Position numbers and translations under genes: made by a program. From assembly GCF_018991925.1 (NCBI RefSeq), contig NW_024756914.1, forward strand, positions 6,841,373 through 6,905,372: a stretch of DNA of 64,000 nt, read 5' to 3'. The stretch comes from Homarus americanus. Lineage: Eukaryota; Arthropoda; Malacostraca; Decapoda; Nephropidae. Below the pieces are notes generated by a model. The model was not told the origin of the DNA. It saw only the letters and a program-made list of their open reading frames with translations, and did not search any database. Positions 52,403 to 63,120 of the stretch are shown here, one piece after another; within the stretch, counting starts at the first letter, position 1, and each line of letters starts with the position of its first letter.

Positions 52403-52702
52403 GGAGGAGGAGGAGAGAGGCCATGTTGAGTGACCTCTTTCTCTTGTTAGGTCATGGAGGTCAGGACAGAGGAGGAGGAGGAGGCCATGTTGAGTGACCT
52501 CTTTCTCTTGTTAGGTCATGGAGGTCAGGACAGAGGAGGGAGGGAGGAGGAGGCCATGTTGAGTGACCTCTTTCTCTTGTTAGGTCATGGAGGTCAGGAC
52601 AGAGGGAAGGAGGAGAAAGATGAGGAGGCTATCTTGAGTGACCTCTACCTCCAGCTAACTCGTAGAGGTCAAGAATACCATCTAGGAACATCGAAAAAAT
52701 AA
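52403..52702 (+). repeat. 64-73-bp tandem repeat, open on plus
   Basis: CCATGTTGAGTGACCTCTTT recurs at 52421, 52485 and 52555, and a diverged copy at about 52628. The variable part is a GGA run. From 52454 one frame stays open through the repeats (AMLSDLFLLLGHGGQDRG twice, then AILSDLYLQLTRRGQEYHLG) to a TAA at 52702, despite unit lengths that are not multiples of three. It is more likely repeat than gene. Confidence 0.75.
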
Positions 52703-53010
52703 ATAGACGTGTATAAGACTAAGGTCGTGTGTATATATATAGATGTCTGATACCACTGTCATATAGGTTAGGTTAGGTTAGGTTAGGTTAGGTTAGGTTA
52801 GGTTGGGATTGGGTTGGGTATATATGTTGCTGATGTATTGTTGTTATTTGTGTTGTTGTGATGTTTTTGTTGTTGTTTTAGTTGTTGTATTTGTTGAGTG
52901 TTCACTGACGCTATACAGACAACAACATGGCACAGGTGACTAATACCCCCAAACAATGTTCAAAATAACCCACACGTATTTGTTTGCAACGAGCAACTTC
53001 CGGTTTTATT
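52703..53010. repeat. Interstitial TTAGG tract plus unique flank
   Basis: TTAGG units occupy 52767-52804 (about eight). The rest is (TTG)-flavoured unique DNA. At 52990 CTTCCGG (ETS-like) precedes the GACA run. Confidence 0.85.
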
Positions 53011-53012
53011 CC

Positions 53013-53013
<1 letters not shown>

Positions 53014-53052
<39 letters not shown>
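53014..53052 (-). repeat. (GACA)n run
   Basis: Nine to ten units. Confidence 0.95.
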
Positions 53053-53104
53053 CACACAGGCAACAGGAGGAGGTTAACACAGCGTCGTCTCCCCTCAGAC
53101 AGTA

Positions 53105-53453
53105 ATCTTACCTCCAGCCTAGCAACAGCTCCCCTCTCTCTCTCCCCTCACTCCTCCCTTACCCTCCTCCCTACCTCTATACTCCCTCCCTACGCCCTTC
53201 TCCCCACCTTTTTCTCCCTCTCTCTCTCCCCACACTCTCCCTCCTCTATCTCCCTCCTACGTTCTTCTTCCCCCTTCCTCCCTCACTCCCTCTTTCCTCC
53301 CTCATCTTCTTCATCATTCCTCTATCCTCCCTCATTCTCTCCCTCTCTCCCTTACTTTATTCCTCCCTCATTCCTTCCTCCCTTCTCCTCACTTCCTCCA
53401 TTCTCCTCTCCCTCTCCTCCTTCCACTCCTCCACCTTCTCCTCCTTCCTATCA

Positions 53454-53509
<56 letters not shown>

Positions 53510-54300
53510 CTCACTCTCTCTCTCTCCCCTCCTCCGTCTTCCCCTCACTTATTACTCTCTCCTCTGTTCATTCCTCCCCTCTTCCTCCTCCCTCCCCTTA
53601 GTCCTCTATTCTTTGCTTCTCTCTCTCTCTCTCTCTCTCTCCTTTCTCTCCTCTCTCTTTTCATCTTTCCTTCCCTTCCCTCTCTTTTTCTTTTTTTCTA
53701 CCTCTTTTCTCCCCTTTTCCTCCTCTTCCTCCTCTTCCCTCTCATCCATTCACTTCTCCCTTCTCTCTTCCTTTTCTCCCCTTCCTCTCCCCTCTTCCTT
53801 TTCCCTCTCCTCCCTCTCTCCTCCCTTCCACTTCCAACTCTTCCTATCCTTCCTCTATTTCTCCTCCTTCCTTCTTCTTCCTCTCCCTTCCTTCCTTCCC
53901 TCCATCCTTCCTTCTTTCCTCTCACCACCACCCTTTCCCCCTCTCCACCACCTCTCTCCATCTCCCACTCACCACCACCACCAGTACCTCTCTCCCTCAC
54001 TACTCACCACCACTCCTCTCTACTCCATCACCCAGTCATTGAGGGAGAGAGGAGGAGGAGGAGGAGGAGGAGGAGAAGAAAGAAGAGGAGGAAGGAGGAG
54101 GAAGGAGAAAGAGGAAGAGGAGGAAGAAGGAGGAAAAGTAGGAAGAGGGGAGGAGGAGGAGGAGGAGGAGGAGAAGGATGAGAAAGGAGGAGAAAGAGGA
54201 AGAGGAGGAGGAAGAAGGAGGAGAAGAAGGAGCAGTAGGAAGAGAGGGAGGAGAAGAAGGAGGAGGAAGGAGGAAGAAGGAGGAGGGGGAGGAGGCAGTC
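53105..54300. repeat. Polypyrimidine to polypurine block
   Basis: CCTCCC/TCTCTC text at 53105-54035, with pure (CT)n at 53459-53507 and 53618-53642, flips to (GGA)n/AGGAAG text at 54045-54300. The two halves are broadly complementary, so the strands can fold back. Ser/Leu/Pro and Glu/Lys/Arg frames are artefacts. Confidence 0.93.
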
Positions 54301-54958
54301 TCAACATCGATACTTTACAGGAAGATGATTTTTTTTTTCTCTTCCTTTTCAAAGTCGAGGTGAAGGTGAAGCAGACAGCCCGTCGTTAGCACGCCTGGCG
54401 ATCATTATATACGCCTCCCCCACCACCCACCCCTTCTTCTCCTCTCGTTACGCACTCCTCTTCTACTCCCTTCTCCTCCCTCCCTTTCCTCCCACGTTTT
54501 CTTCCTTCCCTTCCTCTCCCCCACCCCCTCAGTCTCCAAGAGTTACCCCTCCCCCTTACGGTGTTATACGCATATGCCATTACGCATTGAATTTAGATAT
54601 ACATAGATATACATTATACGCATTTCACTATGAGTTAACCCTTTCAGATATACATAATACGCTTACCTTTTATACATAACTCATTGTAGTATATTGTACA
54701 TAATTTAGTGTATTTTCAATCATCAATACGCATGTTCTTAAAGTATATACGCACGTCCTAGTCTGCATATACCGTCAATATATGTTTCTCATTACGCACT
54801 TCTTCTACAGATACGCACTTATACGCTTTACCTTTAATGATGTCATCACTCACTCTTCGCTACACACGGCAGTCGAGACTCACCAGCCCTGATCATCAAT
54901 ACGTTATACGCATTAACTCTTAAGGAGTATGTTATGCTTATTAGCGTCAATTAATTCC
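54301..54958. other. Unique sequence with TACGCA phrase repeats
   Basis: From about 54545 the words tatacgcat, ttacgca and atacgcac recur more than a dozen times at irregular spacing up to 54920, giving a CpG-bearing degenerate repeat (TATACGCAT). A minus-strand cagggctg|gtgagt donor look-alike lies at about 54880. No gene. Confidence 0.55.
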
Positions 54959-55013
54959 AATACATACATACATACATACATACATACATACATACATACA
55001 TACATACATACAT
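54959..55013. repeat. (CATA)n microsatellite
   Basis: About 13 pure units. Confidence 0.97.
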
Positions 55014-55061
55014 AATCATAGACAGACAGACACACACACCCTTCAGATTTCTTTTCAGAAG

Positions 55062-55150
55062 CAACCTCCTCCTCCTCCTCCTCCTCCCCCTCTTCTTCCC
55101 CTCCCCCTCCTCCCCTCTCCCCTCTTCCCCCTCCTCCCTCCTCTCCTACG
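55062..55150. repeat. (CCT)n pyrimidine tract
   Basis: CCTCCT run then CCCCTCC text. Confidence 0.9.
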
Positions 55151-55194
55151 ACTCTCCCCTCAACATACAATAAGGAGAGGGCCGGACTACAAGA

Positions 55195-55585
55195 GCCACC
55201 AGTAAATACATTATACCTGGCCTTCATTATAACTGGTCTTCATATACTACAATATTTATACCTGGCCTTCACTATACCTGGCCCTTCACTACACCTGGCC
55301 TTCACTACACCTGGCCTTCATTATACCTAGTTCTAAACATACCTGGCCTTCACTATACCTGGCCCTCACTATTTACTACAGCCTTCATTATACCTGGTCT
55401 TCATTATACCTGGCCTTCACTATAACTCTTTACTACCTGGCCTTCATTATACCTGGCCTTCATTATACCTGGTCTTCACTATACCTGGTCTTCACTATAC
55501 CTGGCCTTCATTATACCTGACCTTCACATACCTGGCCTTCACTATACCTGGCCTTCATTATACCTGACCTTCATTATACACCTCT
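55195..55585 (+). repeat. 16-bp minisatellite TATACCTGGCCTTCAC
   Basis: About 23 units with TGGTCTTCA, TGACCTTCA and ATTA/ACTA variants. Confidence 0.95.
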
Positions 55586-55627
55586 CAAAGTACAGTACAA
55601 TACGCTATTCTGGGTGTGTTGTATCCT

Positions 55628-55666
55628 GTAGTTGTTGTTGTGTTTGGTTTGATGTGGTTGTGGTGG

Positions 55667-55697
<31 letters not shown>

Positions 55698-56022
55698 GTT
55701 ATTATTGTTGTGTAGTTGTTGTGGTTGTGGTGTTGTTGTGGTTGTTGTGTTGTTGTTGTTGTTGTGGGTGTTGTTGTTTTTTTGTTTTGTTGTTGTTGTT
55801 TTGTTTTTGTTGTTGTTGTTGTTTTGTTGTGTGTTGTTGTTGTTGTGGTTATTTGTTGTTGTTGTTGTTGTTATTTGTGGTTGTTGTTGTTGTTGTGGTT
55901 GTTGTTGTTGTTGTTGTTGTTGGGTTGTTATTTTGTTGTTTTTTGTGTGTTTGTTTTGTTGTTGTTGTTGTGGTGGTTGTTGTTTTTGTGGTTGTTGTTG
56001 TTTTTTGTTGTTGTTGTTGTGG

Positions 56023-56068
<46 letters not shown>

Positions 56069-56345
56069 GTGTAGTTATTGTTGTGGTGTTGTTGTTGTTG
56101 TTTTTTGTTTTGTGCGTTGTGGTTGTTGTTTTGTTGTTGTTTGTGGTTGTTGTTGTTGTGTTGTGTTGTGTTGTTGTTTTGTTTTTTGTTGTTTTTTGTT
56201 TTGTTGTGGAGTTGTTGTTGTGTGGTTGTGTTGTTGTTTTTGTTGTTGTTGTTGTTGTTGTTGTGGTGGTTGTTTGTTGTGGTGGTTGTTGTTGTTGTGG
56301 TTGTGTTGTGTTGTGGTTGTGTTGTTGTTGTTGTTGTTGTTTTAT
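55628..56345 (+). repeat. (TTG)n trinucleotide array, ~700 bp
   Basis: Degenerate GTTGTT with GTGG, TTTTG and TGTG breaks. Poly-Val/Cys/Leu frames of up to 278 residues in all three plus frames are artefacts. Confidence 0.97.
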
Positions 56346-56589
56346 TTTTGTTGTCTTTTGTTGCTGCTGTTATTCTACTTGCGTGTGTTTGTATGTATGT
56401 TTACCAAGTGTGTATTTGTTTGTATATGACGTCTGTTTGCACATGTGTGTACGCAGATGTGAGGGCTGTGTGCACATCATTGTTTTGTGAGGCCTGTGTG
56501 TATGTATATGAGTGTGTGTGTCTGTATATGCAAGTATACATACATATGTGTGTGTGTGAGTAATCCAGAGGAGGTGGGTGGGTAGATAG
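56346..56589. other. TG-flavoured unique spacer
   Basis: tgtgtgtatgtatatg-type text. No gene. Confidence 0.55.
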
Positions 56590-56652
56590 GGGTGAGTAGT
56601 GGGTGGGTGGGTGGGTGGGTGGGTGGGTGGGTGGGTGGGTGGGTGGGTGGCT
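56590..56652 (+). repeat. (GGGT)n array
   Basis: Thirteen or more GGGT units with quadruplex-forming potential. Confidence 0.96.
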
Positions 56653-56754
56653 CTCAAACAAAGTATCGACCTTAACCTTTCAAGTCTCTCGCTGTCGTAC
56701 CTGTAGAGTGAAAATCTTGACTACTGGTGAGGCAGACAGGACACCTGTAACCCC

Positions 56755-57395
56755 TCTTCCCCCTCCCCCTCCCCTACCCCCCCCTCCCCCTTTTCCATCC
56801 CTCGTTTCTTCCTATTCATCTTCTCCTCCTCCTCTACCCCTACCCCGTCTCCTCTTCTTCCTCTTCCGTCTGCTTTCCTTCTCTTTCCTTATCTCCTTTC
56901 TTTTTCCTCTCTTCCTCTTTTCCCATTTCCTCCTCTTCCACCTCCCACCCCTAAGCTCCTCTCATTCCTCTTCTACCCCCCTCTCCTCTTCTCCCTCCTC
57001 CCCTCCTCTTCCCCCCCCCCCCTCTTCTCTTCTTCTCCCTCCTCCCCCTCCTCTTCTCCTTCCCCCCTCCTCTTCTCTTCTTCTCCCTCCCCTCCACCCC
57101 CTCTCCCCTCCCCCCTCCTCTTCTCCTCTTCCCCCTCCTCTTCCCCCTCCCTCCCCCTCCTCTTCTCTTCCTCGACCCCTTTAAAGACTTGACTCCGTGA
57201 CCGGCGGATAATCTCCCCGGCTCGTGGAGAGTGAATAGAGATGAGTGGGGGTGGGAGATGGAGTGGGGAGGGGGAGGACGTGGGCAGTGGGAGGGGAGAG
57301 GAGGGAGGGCGTGAGTGGTCTGGGGGGCAGGGGAGGGAGAGGAGAGGCGTGGGGAGGGAGGAGAGGAGGAGAGGTGTGAGAGAGAGAAATACAAT
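56755..57395. repeat. Polypyrimidine to polypurine block
   Basis: CCCCTCC/TCTTCTCC text at 56755-57178, a unique 60-bp hinge, then GGGAGG text at 57240-57390. Pro/Ser/Leu frames are artefacts. Confidence 0.9.
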
Positions 57396-57405
57396 ATACT
57401 GAAGG

Positions 57406-57407
<2 letters not shown>

Positions 57408-57448
<41 letters not shown>

Positions 57449-57452
57449 TAGA
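57408..57452 (-). repeat. (GACA)n run
   Basis: Eleven units with one GATA. Confidence 0.96.
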
Positions 57453-57509
57453 CAGACATTTGCATCTTTATAAACTAATCCTTTGATATTATGACGTAAT
57501 AACCCACTG

Positions 57510-58020
57510 TCTACTTTCCATCACCAGCCCTCCCCCACATCCCCAACACACACCCCAACACACCTCCCCCACATCCCTCACACACACCCCAGCCCTCCCC
57601 CCACACATCCCTCACCTTCCCCACACATCCCCAACACATCTCAACATCACCAGCCTCCCCACACACAACCACACAACACCTCCCCACATCCCTCACACAC
57701 ACCCCAGCCCTCCCCCACACATCCCCAACACACACACAACACCTCCCCCACATCCTCACACACCCACCCTTCCCCACACATCACATCCCCAACACACACA
57801 CCAACCCTCCCAACACACACACAACCCACCTCCCCCACACATCCCTCACACACCCACCCTCCCCACATCCCCCAACACACACCACCCTCCCCCACATCCC
57901 CAACACACACCAACCCTCCTCCACACATCCCCAACACACACCAGCCCTCCCCACACACCCCACACACCTCCTACCCCACACATCCCCAACACACACCCCT
58001 AACACACACACCACCAGCCC
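57510..58020 (-). repeat. Minisatellite CCCCACACATCCCCAACACA
   Basis: About 18 degenerate units of 25-32 bp, continuing CACCCCAGCCCTC. Gly/Cys/Val/Trp minus-strand frames are artefacts. Confidence 0.93.
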
Positions 58021-58325
58021 CTTACCAAAATCTTACCTGTATAATAAATGTAATATATATCGTTTCACAGGTTAATGAGTGACAGGTAAGGGAATAAATT
58101 AATTCACTCAGGTAAGGAAGGTGACAAGCCATTAGGGTGAGATGTTTTTATTATTTTATTTGTGTAATGTGAGGAAAGGTGGATGTGTTTACCTGAGTGT
58201 GGGTACTTTAATGTGGATGGGTGGATGGAAGGAGGGGAGGGAGGAAGGAACTAAGCATTTCTTGATTATTGTCTCCTTCTCTTCCTCCACCTCTACCACG
58301 TCTTCCTTATCCTCCTTTCCAGACC
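58021..58325. other. Unique sequence; two cag|gtaagg words
   Basis: gtgacag|gtaaggg (about 58083) and cactcag|gtaagga (about 58112) look like donors, but no supporting exon was found upstream. Confidence 0.4.
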
Positions 58326-58545
58326 ACCACCACCACCACCACCTCCTCCTCCTCCTCCCTTTCTCTTCATTTTCCTCTTTTCCTTCTTCTTCCCTCTATC
58401 ACTATTATTAAGTATTGCTTCTACTTCCTCCTCCAGTCTACCTCCTCCTCAAGCCTACCTCCTCCTCCCACAGCCTCCTTCTCCAACCTACCTCCTCCAA
58501 TCTACCTTCCCTCTACCTCCTCCTCCTCCTCCTCCTCCTTCCGCC
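58326..58545. repeat. (CCA)n, (CCT)n and CTACCTCCTCC tract
   Basis: (CCA)n at 58324-58340, then CCT/CTT text with ctacctcctcc units, and (CCT)n at 58517-58540. Confidence 0.88.
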
Positions 58546-58564
58546 TTCTCACTTCTTACTTCAG

Positions 58565-58642
58565 AAAATTGGGTTTAGGAGAAGCAAATGGCCGTATTTC
58601 ATAAATATATTTCCACATGACTTGGCGAAGGAGAGCCGCTGA
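58565..58642 (+). CDS. Candidate terminal exon after strong acceptor
   Basis: The plus-strand pyrimidine tract ends ttctcacttcttacttcag at 58564. Twenty-five codons in phase 0 follow, starting KIGFRRSKWPYFINIFPHDL and ending in a TGA at 58640. No AATAAA is seen soon after. Pyrimidine arrays are common here, so an AG after one is weak evidence. No family recognised. Confidence 0.18.
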   Translation, partial: KIGFRRSKWPYFINIFPHDLAKESR

Positions 58643-58793
58643 GCCAGTACCATTTCCTATATCACACGAAACATTATATATGATGCATCTACTAATGCAT
58701 ATAGTATGTATATATATAGACACATACTGTTATACGTACGAATGTGAAAGTATATGTATATAATATGTATAAAATATTACCTGCAGAATGTAT

Positions 58794-58828
<35 letters not shown>

Positions 58829-59060
58829 AAGATCAAATCCGGAAAGAAAATAACACTTTTTCTCTCTCTTGGCACCTCTCCTCTCTTCTCTGGCTCAAGA
58901 ACGGTGGCACTGTGGCCCTCCTGCACACCGGACTCAGATAAACACCCCAACGTGATCAGAAATTTCCCTAATCCTATTTTTATTATATATTCTGAGTGAA
59001 GGAAGGTGAAGGAGAGATGCCTTCCCGCCGAGTTGGAACCAGGATGAAAAGCTGTTCAGA
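58643..59060. other. Unique AT-rich sequence with short (CA)n
   Basis: (CA)n at 58799-58824. A plus frame from about 58754 to 58999 contains RTVALWPSCTPDSDKHPNVI but begins in the CA run. No gene supported. Confidence 0.35.
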
Positions 59061-59074
59061 TATACTTTTCAATC

Positions 59075-59375
59075 CTCTCTCACCCTCCCTCTTACTCCCT
59101 CTCTCTCCCTCCCTTACTTCTTCCTCCCTGCCCCCTCTTGCCCCTCTCCATCTCCTTCCTCAACCTTTTCCAACTACTCCCTCTTCTTCAACTCTCTCTC
59201 CTCTCTCCACCTCCCCCTCCTTCTTCCCTATTCCCATCCTCCTCCATCTTCCCCTTCCCTCTCCCCTCCTCTCCATTTCTCCATATCCCCATCTATTCTC
59301 CACTCCTCCTCCATCCTGCTCCTCCCAACCCTCCCTCCCCCTCCCCCTCCCTCCCCCTCTTTCCTCTAGCTCTAC
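59075..59375. repeat. Polypyrimidine tract
   Basis: CTCCCTC/CCTCC text, about 300 bp. Confidence 0.9.
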
Positions 59376-59433
59376 CCTTCGAGACTAGAGACTGGAAATA
59401 ACATTGAAAGGTAAAGGTGTCTAATAGTAGGAA

Positions 59434-59470
59434 TATGTGTGTGTGTGTGTGTGTGTGTCCGTGTGTGTCT
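59434..59470. repeat. (TG)n microsatellite
   Basis: GT run with one CC break. Confidence 0.93.
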
Positions 59471-59524
59471 GTCTTCACTTTCTCATCATTTCACGATTTC
59501 ACATAATATAGAATAATCGCTATT

Positions 59525-59960
59525 TACTGCCCCTACCACCCCCACCACGCCCCTTACCACCCCCCCACCACGCCCCTGCACCACTCCCCACCACGCCCCT
59601 TTCCACCCCACCACGCCCCTACCACCCCACCACGCCCCCACACCCCCACCACGCCCCCACCACCCCACCACGCCCCCACTAACCCCACCACGCCCCTACC
59701 ACCCCAACCACGCCCCACTGCCCCCACCACGCCCCCCTTCACCACCCCCACCACGCCCCTACCACCCCACCAGGCCCCACCACCCCACCACGCCCCCACC
59801 ACCCCCACCACGCCCCTACCACCCCCACCACGCCCCTTACCACCCCACCACGCCCCTACCACCCCCACCACGCCTTACCAAACCCACCACGCCCTTAACA
59901 CACCCACCACGCCCCTTAACACACACCCCACGCCCCTACCACACCCCCCACCACAACCCC
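59525..59960 (-). repeat. ~18-bp minisatellite ACCACGCCCCTACCACCCC
   Basis: About 22 units. On the minus strand the unit contains GGGGCGTGGT, an Sp1/KLF-type GC box, in nearly every copy. Confidence 0.95.
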
Positions 59961-60240
59961 GCCCACTCCTTATCACTCCTCACGAACTCCTTCCTCCTCT
60001 TTCCTACCCACTCATCTCACCTCTACCTCCCTCTCACCCTTTCCCTTAGCCCCTCTCATTCTCCCCACCCTACCTCCTCCCCCTTCCCCATCTCACCTAA
60101 CCACCTCCTCTATCCCGACTCCTCTGCCACTATACTCTCCCTCCCCAACCCTCCTCCCTCGCCTTTCTCTCCCACTTCCTGCGTCACTTCCTGCGTCACT
60201 TCCTGCGTCACTTGCTTCCTATCTACCCCACCCATCATGC
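59961..60240. repeat. Pyrimidine tract and CACTTCCTGCGT triplet
   Basis: CCTCC text, then three perfect 13-bp CACTTCCTGCGT units at about 60173-60212. Confidence 0.85.
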
Positions 60241-60354
60241 CCCATTATGGCACCATTATCTACACCCATTTCCTCCTACCATTATATTCTACAGTTTTAT
60301 AAGACCATTGAGGAGCTGCAATAACTAGGAGACATTATTTAGTCGTCTCACCCT

Positions 60355-60715
60355 CTTCATCTACACTATTTTATCTACTATTCATCTACCTATTCATCTA
60401 CCTTCTACATCTACCTCTTCATCTACCTTCTTCATCTACCTTATTTCATCTACCTTCTTTCATCTACCTTCTTATCTACTCTTTAATACATCTTCATCTC
60501 AACTATTTTTATCTACCCACTATTTCATCTACTATTATTTACATCTACCTCTATCTACCTTCTTCATCTACCCTTCTTCATCTACCTTCTTTATCTACCT
60601 TCTTTATCTACCTTCTTCATTTACCTTCTTCATCTACCTTCTTTATCTACCTTCTTTATCTACCTTCTTCATCTATCTTCTTCATCTACCCTCTTCATCT
60701 ACCTCTTTAACTATC
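60355..60715 (+). repeat. 12-bp minisatellite CTTCATCTACCT
   Basis: About 28 units alternating CTTCATCTACCT and CTTTATCTACCT with ATTT inserts. Confidence 0.95.
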
Positions 60716-60930
60716 AAGATTATGTACTACCATTAACTCCCAGAAAAGAGTGTGAGAGGAAAAGAAAAAAGAGAAGGAGAAAAGACGGGCAATACCTGAT
60801 AACATTAAACCATCTTAATTACCTGGGCTTCCTTCTCTTAACCTCCCCTCTGTGTGTTACAATATTTAACTCAGGTAATTAATCCTTCTTGTTCCTCACC
60901 TAAAAGAATAATTACCCACTGATGATTGTC
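60716..60930. other. Unique spacer
   Basis: Ordinary AT-rich sequence. Nothing supported. Confidence 0.5.
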
Positions 60931-60931
60931 T

Positions 60932-61095
60932 TAACCTAACCTAACCTAACCTAACCTAACTTAACCAGAATTAAAGTAACCCACCTAACCTAACTAAAAC
61001 TAACCTAACCTAACCTAACCTAACCTAACCCTAACCTAACCTAATCTAACCTAACCTAACCTAACTTCTTCTAACTCCTAATCTAACCTAACCTA
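60932..61095 (-). repeat. Interstitial TTAGG tract (CCTAA on plus)
   Basis: About 25 AACCT units in four groups broken by taaccagaattaaag, aactaaaac, ccctaa and taacttcttctaactcc. Second-longest TTAGG block. Confidence 0.93.
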
Positions 61096-61099
61096 GTCA

Positions 61100-61268
61100 A
61101 TTCTCACCCTCTCCCCTCTGACACAATCACCCATCCCCATCCTCCCTCTCTATCCTCCACCCCTACATCCCCACCCCTCCCCACCCACCTTCCCCCCCTC
61201 TACCCACCTTCCCCACCCCTCTACCCTACCCTTCCCCACCCTCTTCCCCTCCCCTCCCCCCCAACACA
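61100..61268. repeat. C-rich CCCCACC/CTACCC tract
   Basis: Irregular cytosine-rich repeats such as ctacccaccttcccc. Confidence 0.85.
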
Positions 61269-61309
61269 GGGAAGGCAGCAGAGACTAACCTTCTGAGTGC
61301 TGGTGACGT

Positions 61310-61310
<1 letters not shown>

Positions 61311-61374
<64 letters not shown>
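61311..61374. repeat. (TG)n microsatellite
   Basis: A pure GT run of about 64 bp. Confidence 0.97.
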
Positions 61375-61376
<2 letters not shown>

Positions 61377-61433
61377 GAGAGACAGAAAAAAGAGGAAAAG
61401 ACGACAAAACTGTTGGAGAAAGACAGAAAGAGT

Positions 61434-61620
61434 CAGAGAGAGAGAGAGAGAGTGTTAACTAGACAGTGGGAACAGAAATGTGAAATTTGAAGTGATGGGG
61501 AGGAGGGGGAGGAGAGGAGGAGGAATGGAATAGAAGAAGGAGGAGGATTAGAGGACGAAGGAAGGAGGATTAGAAGAAGGACGGAAGGAAGGATGAGGAG
61601 AATGAATGGGGAGGGAGGAG
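61434..61620 (+). repeat. Purine tract with short (GA)n
   Basis: (GA)n at 61434-61451 and GGAGGA/AGAAGGA text at 61495-61620. Confidence 0.85.
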
Positions 61621-61740
61621 GAAGCCTACACACAGCACCACAAAGTCATGTACATGCTTTTCGTTAGACCCCTCCCTTCCTCCTCCCTTCCTCTCTCTCT
61701 CATTCCCTCCCTCCCCCACACACACACACACACACACACA

Positions 61741-61789
61741 GGCACGGCAGCTTCCCCAAAATCTATATCCATTCTCTGGTAACGAGTCT
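61741..61789 (-). CDS. Possible exon start after long acceptor tract
   Basis: On the minus strand about 90 nt of pyrimidines end ccctccatagtatcttag, followed by TRYQRMDIDFGEAAVP in phase 1 and then (TG)n at about 61720-61740. A GT-repeat donor is conceivable but not diagnostic. The residues are not repeat-like. Low confidence. Confidence 0.15.
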
Positions 61790-61799
61790 CTAAGATACT

Positions 61800-61905
61800 A
61801 TGGAGGGAAGAGGGGTAAGGGAAGGGGAGTAAGGGGAAGAAGGGGAGTGGGGGAAAGGGGAAGAGTAGGGGAAGGGGGAAGGGGGTAGGGAGGTAAGGGA
61901 GGTCC
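61800..61905 (+). repeat. Purine tract
   Basis: GGGGAAGGGGAGTAAGGGG text. It is the pyrimidine tract of the minus-strand candidate above. Confidence 0.85.
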
Positions 61906-61973
61906 TCAGCTATTACTCTACTATAAAAAGCGTCTTCCAATCTTCATCATGTTCATAATCAACTAATAACCAT

Positions 61974-61975
<2 letters not shown>

Positions 61976-62019
<44 letters not shown>
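61976..62019. repeat. (CT)n microsatellite
   Basis: A pure CT run of about 44 bp. Confidence 0.97.
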
Positions 62020-62021
<2 letters not shown>

Positions 62022-62454
62022 ATCTTCATTCTTCTCTCCTTATTGCATTTTCTCTCGTCACATTTCATCATCTATGTCTCTTCCTCCCTAAAAAAAAAAT
62101 GGAAAAAAAAGTCATCGATTTTGGTTGTGAGGTAATTCCTTTTGTTTATAGGGAGGACCAGCTGGTGTTTGGGCTTCTTAATATTTGGTCTTTTTTTTTC
62201 TTCGTATTCTTCCTTGGGGGGGGAGGAGGAGGGGAGGAGAAGGTCAGGAGAGGGAAGGAGAGAGGGGTGTGGCACTTTGGTTTACATGCACGAGCTGGTC
62301 AGAGTTTTTGGGGGCTGTTTTTTTAGATATGGTGAAAGAGTAGGAGAGTTAGCTTAAATGAATCATTGACAAAGAATACCATCAAATAGCTCTTGTAAAG
62401 TCAATGGTTCTTACGTAACAATACCAGAAACACACTTCTAGAGGCACAAGAACC
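62020..62454. other. Unique sequence with an A-run and a G-run
   Basis: A9 at about 62090 and GGGGGGGGAGGAGG at about 62216. No gene supported. Confidence 0.5.
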
Positions 62455-62459
62455 ACCAT

Positions 62460-62652
62460 CTACTTCCAGAATTCACATATCCACTACCAGAACTCATATA
62501 TCCACTTCCAGAACTCACATATCCACTTCCAGAACTCACATATCCACTACCAGAACTCACATATCCACTACCAGAACTCACATATCCACTACCAGAACTC
62601 ATATATCCACTACCAGAACTCACATATCCACTTCCAGAACTCCCATCCACTT
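62460..62652. repeat. 21-bp minisatellite ACTCACATATCCACTACCAG
   Basis: About nine units, CTACCAG alternating with CTTCCAG. At 21 bp it keeps frame, so the minus strand reads GYVSSGS repeatedly. No start context or flanking coding sequence supports a protein. Confidence 0.95.
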
Positions 62653-62934
62653 CCAGAAACTGTCACCATCACCAATATCCCTGACACAATGATTTTTCCC
62701 TGTTTTTACTTTCAATTGAAGGATCGTCGCGTGGAAGTCGTCATGGGGAAGGATGATGAGGTGAAGGAGACTGTTGAGGGGATCCTGGATGGTCTAGGAG
62801 GAGAGAGAAGGACGCCCTGAGGAGTCCTTCAACACATCCAGCCAGAAGGAGACGAGGTGGGAGAGATGGTATTGGTATGACTGGTATTGATATGACTGGT
62901 ATTATCTTCTTGTTATGTATTGTTTGATTCATAA
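62653..62934. other. Unique spacer
   Basis: Includes ggtattgatatgactggtatt, a short duplication near 62870-62905. No gene. Confidence 0.5.
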
Positions 62935-62937
62935 CAC

Positions 62938-63120
62938 CAGCTAGGTCCCAACACCACCTAGGTCCTAACACTAGCTAGGTCCTAACACCAGCTAGGTCCC
63001 AACACCAGCTAGGTCCCAACACCAGCTAGGTCCCAACACCAGGTAGGTCCCAACACCAAGTAGGTCCCAACACCAGCTAGGTCCTAACACCAGCTAGGTC
63101 CTAACATCAACTAGGTCCTA
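62938..63120 (+). repeat. ~17-bp minisatellite CAACACCAGCTAGGTCC
   Basis: About ten units with TAACACCAG and AACATCAA variants. Confidence 0.95.

Noticed and set aside
55654..56490. 278-residue Val/Cys/Leu frame resembling a membrane protein
   Set aside because: (TTG)n array. All three plus frames are open.
62438..62650. In-frame GYVSSGS repeat protein on minus strand
   Set aside because: A 21-bp minisatellite keeps frame automatically. No start context and no flanking coding sequence.
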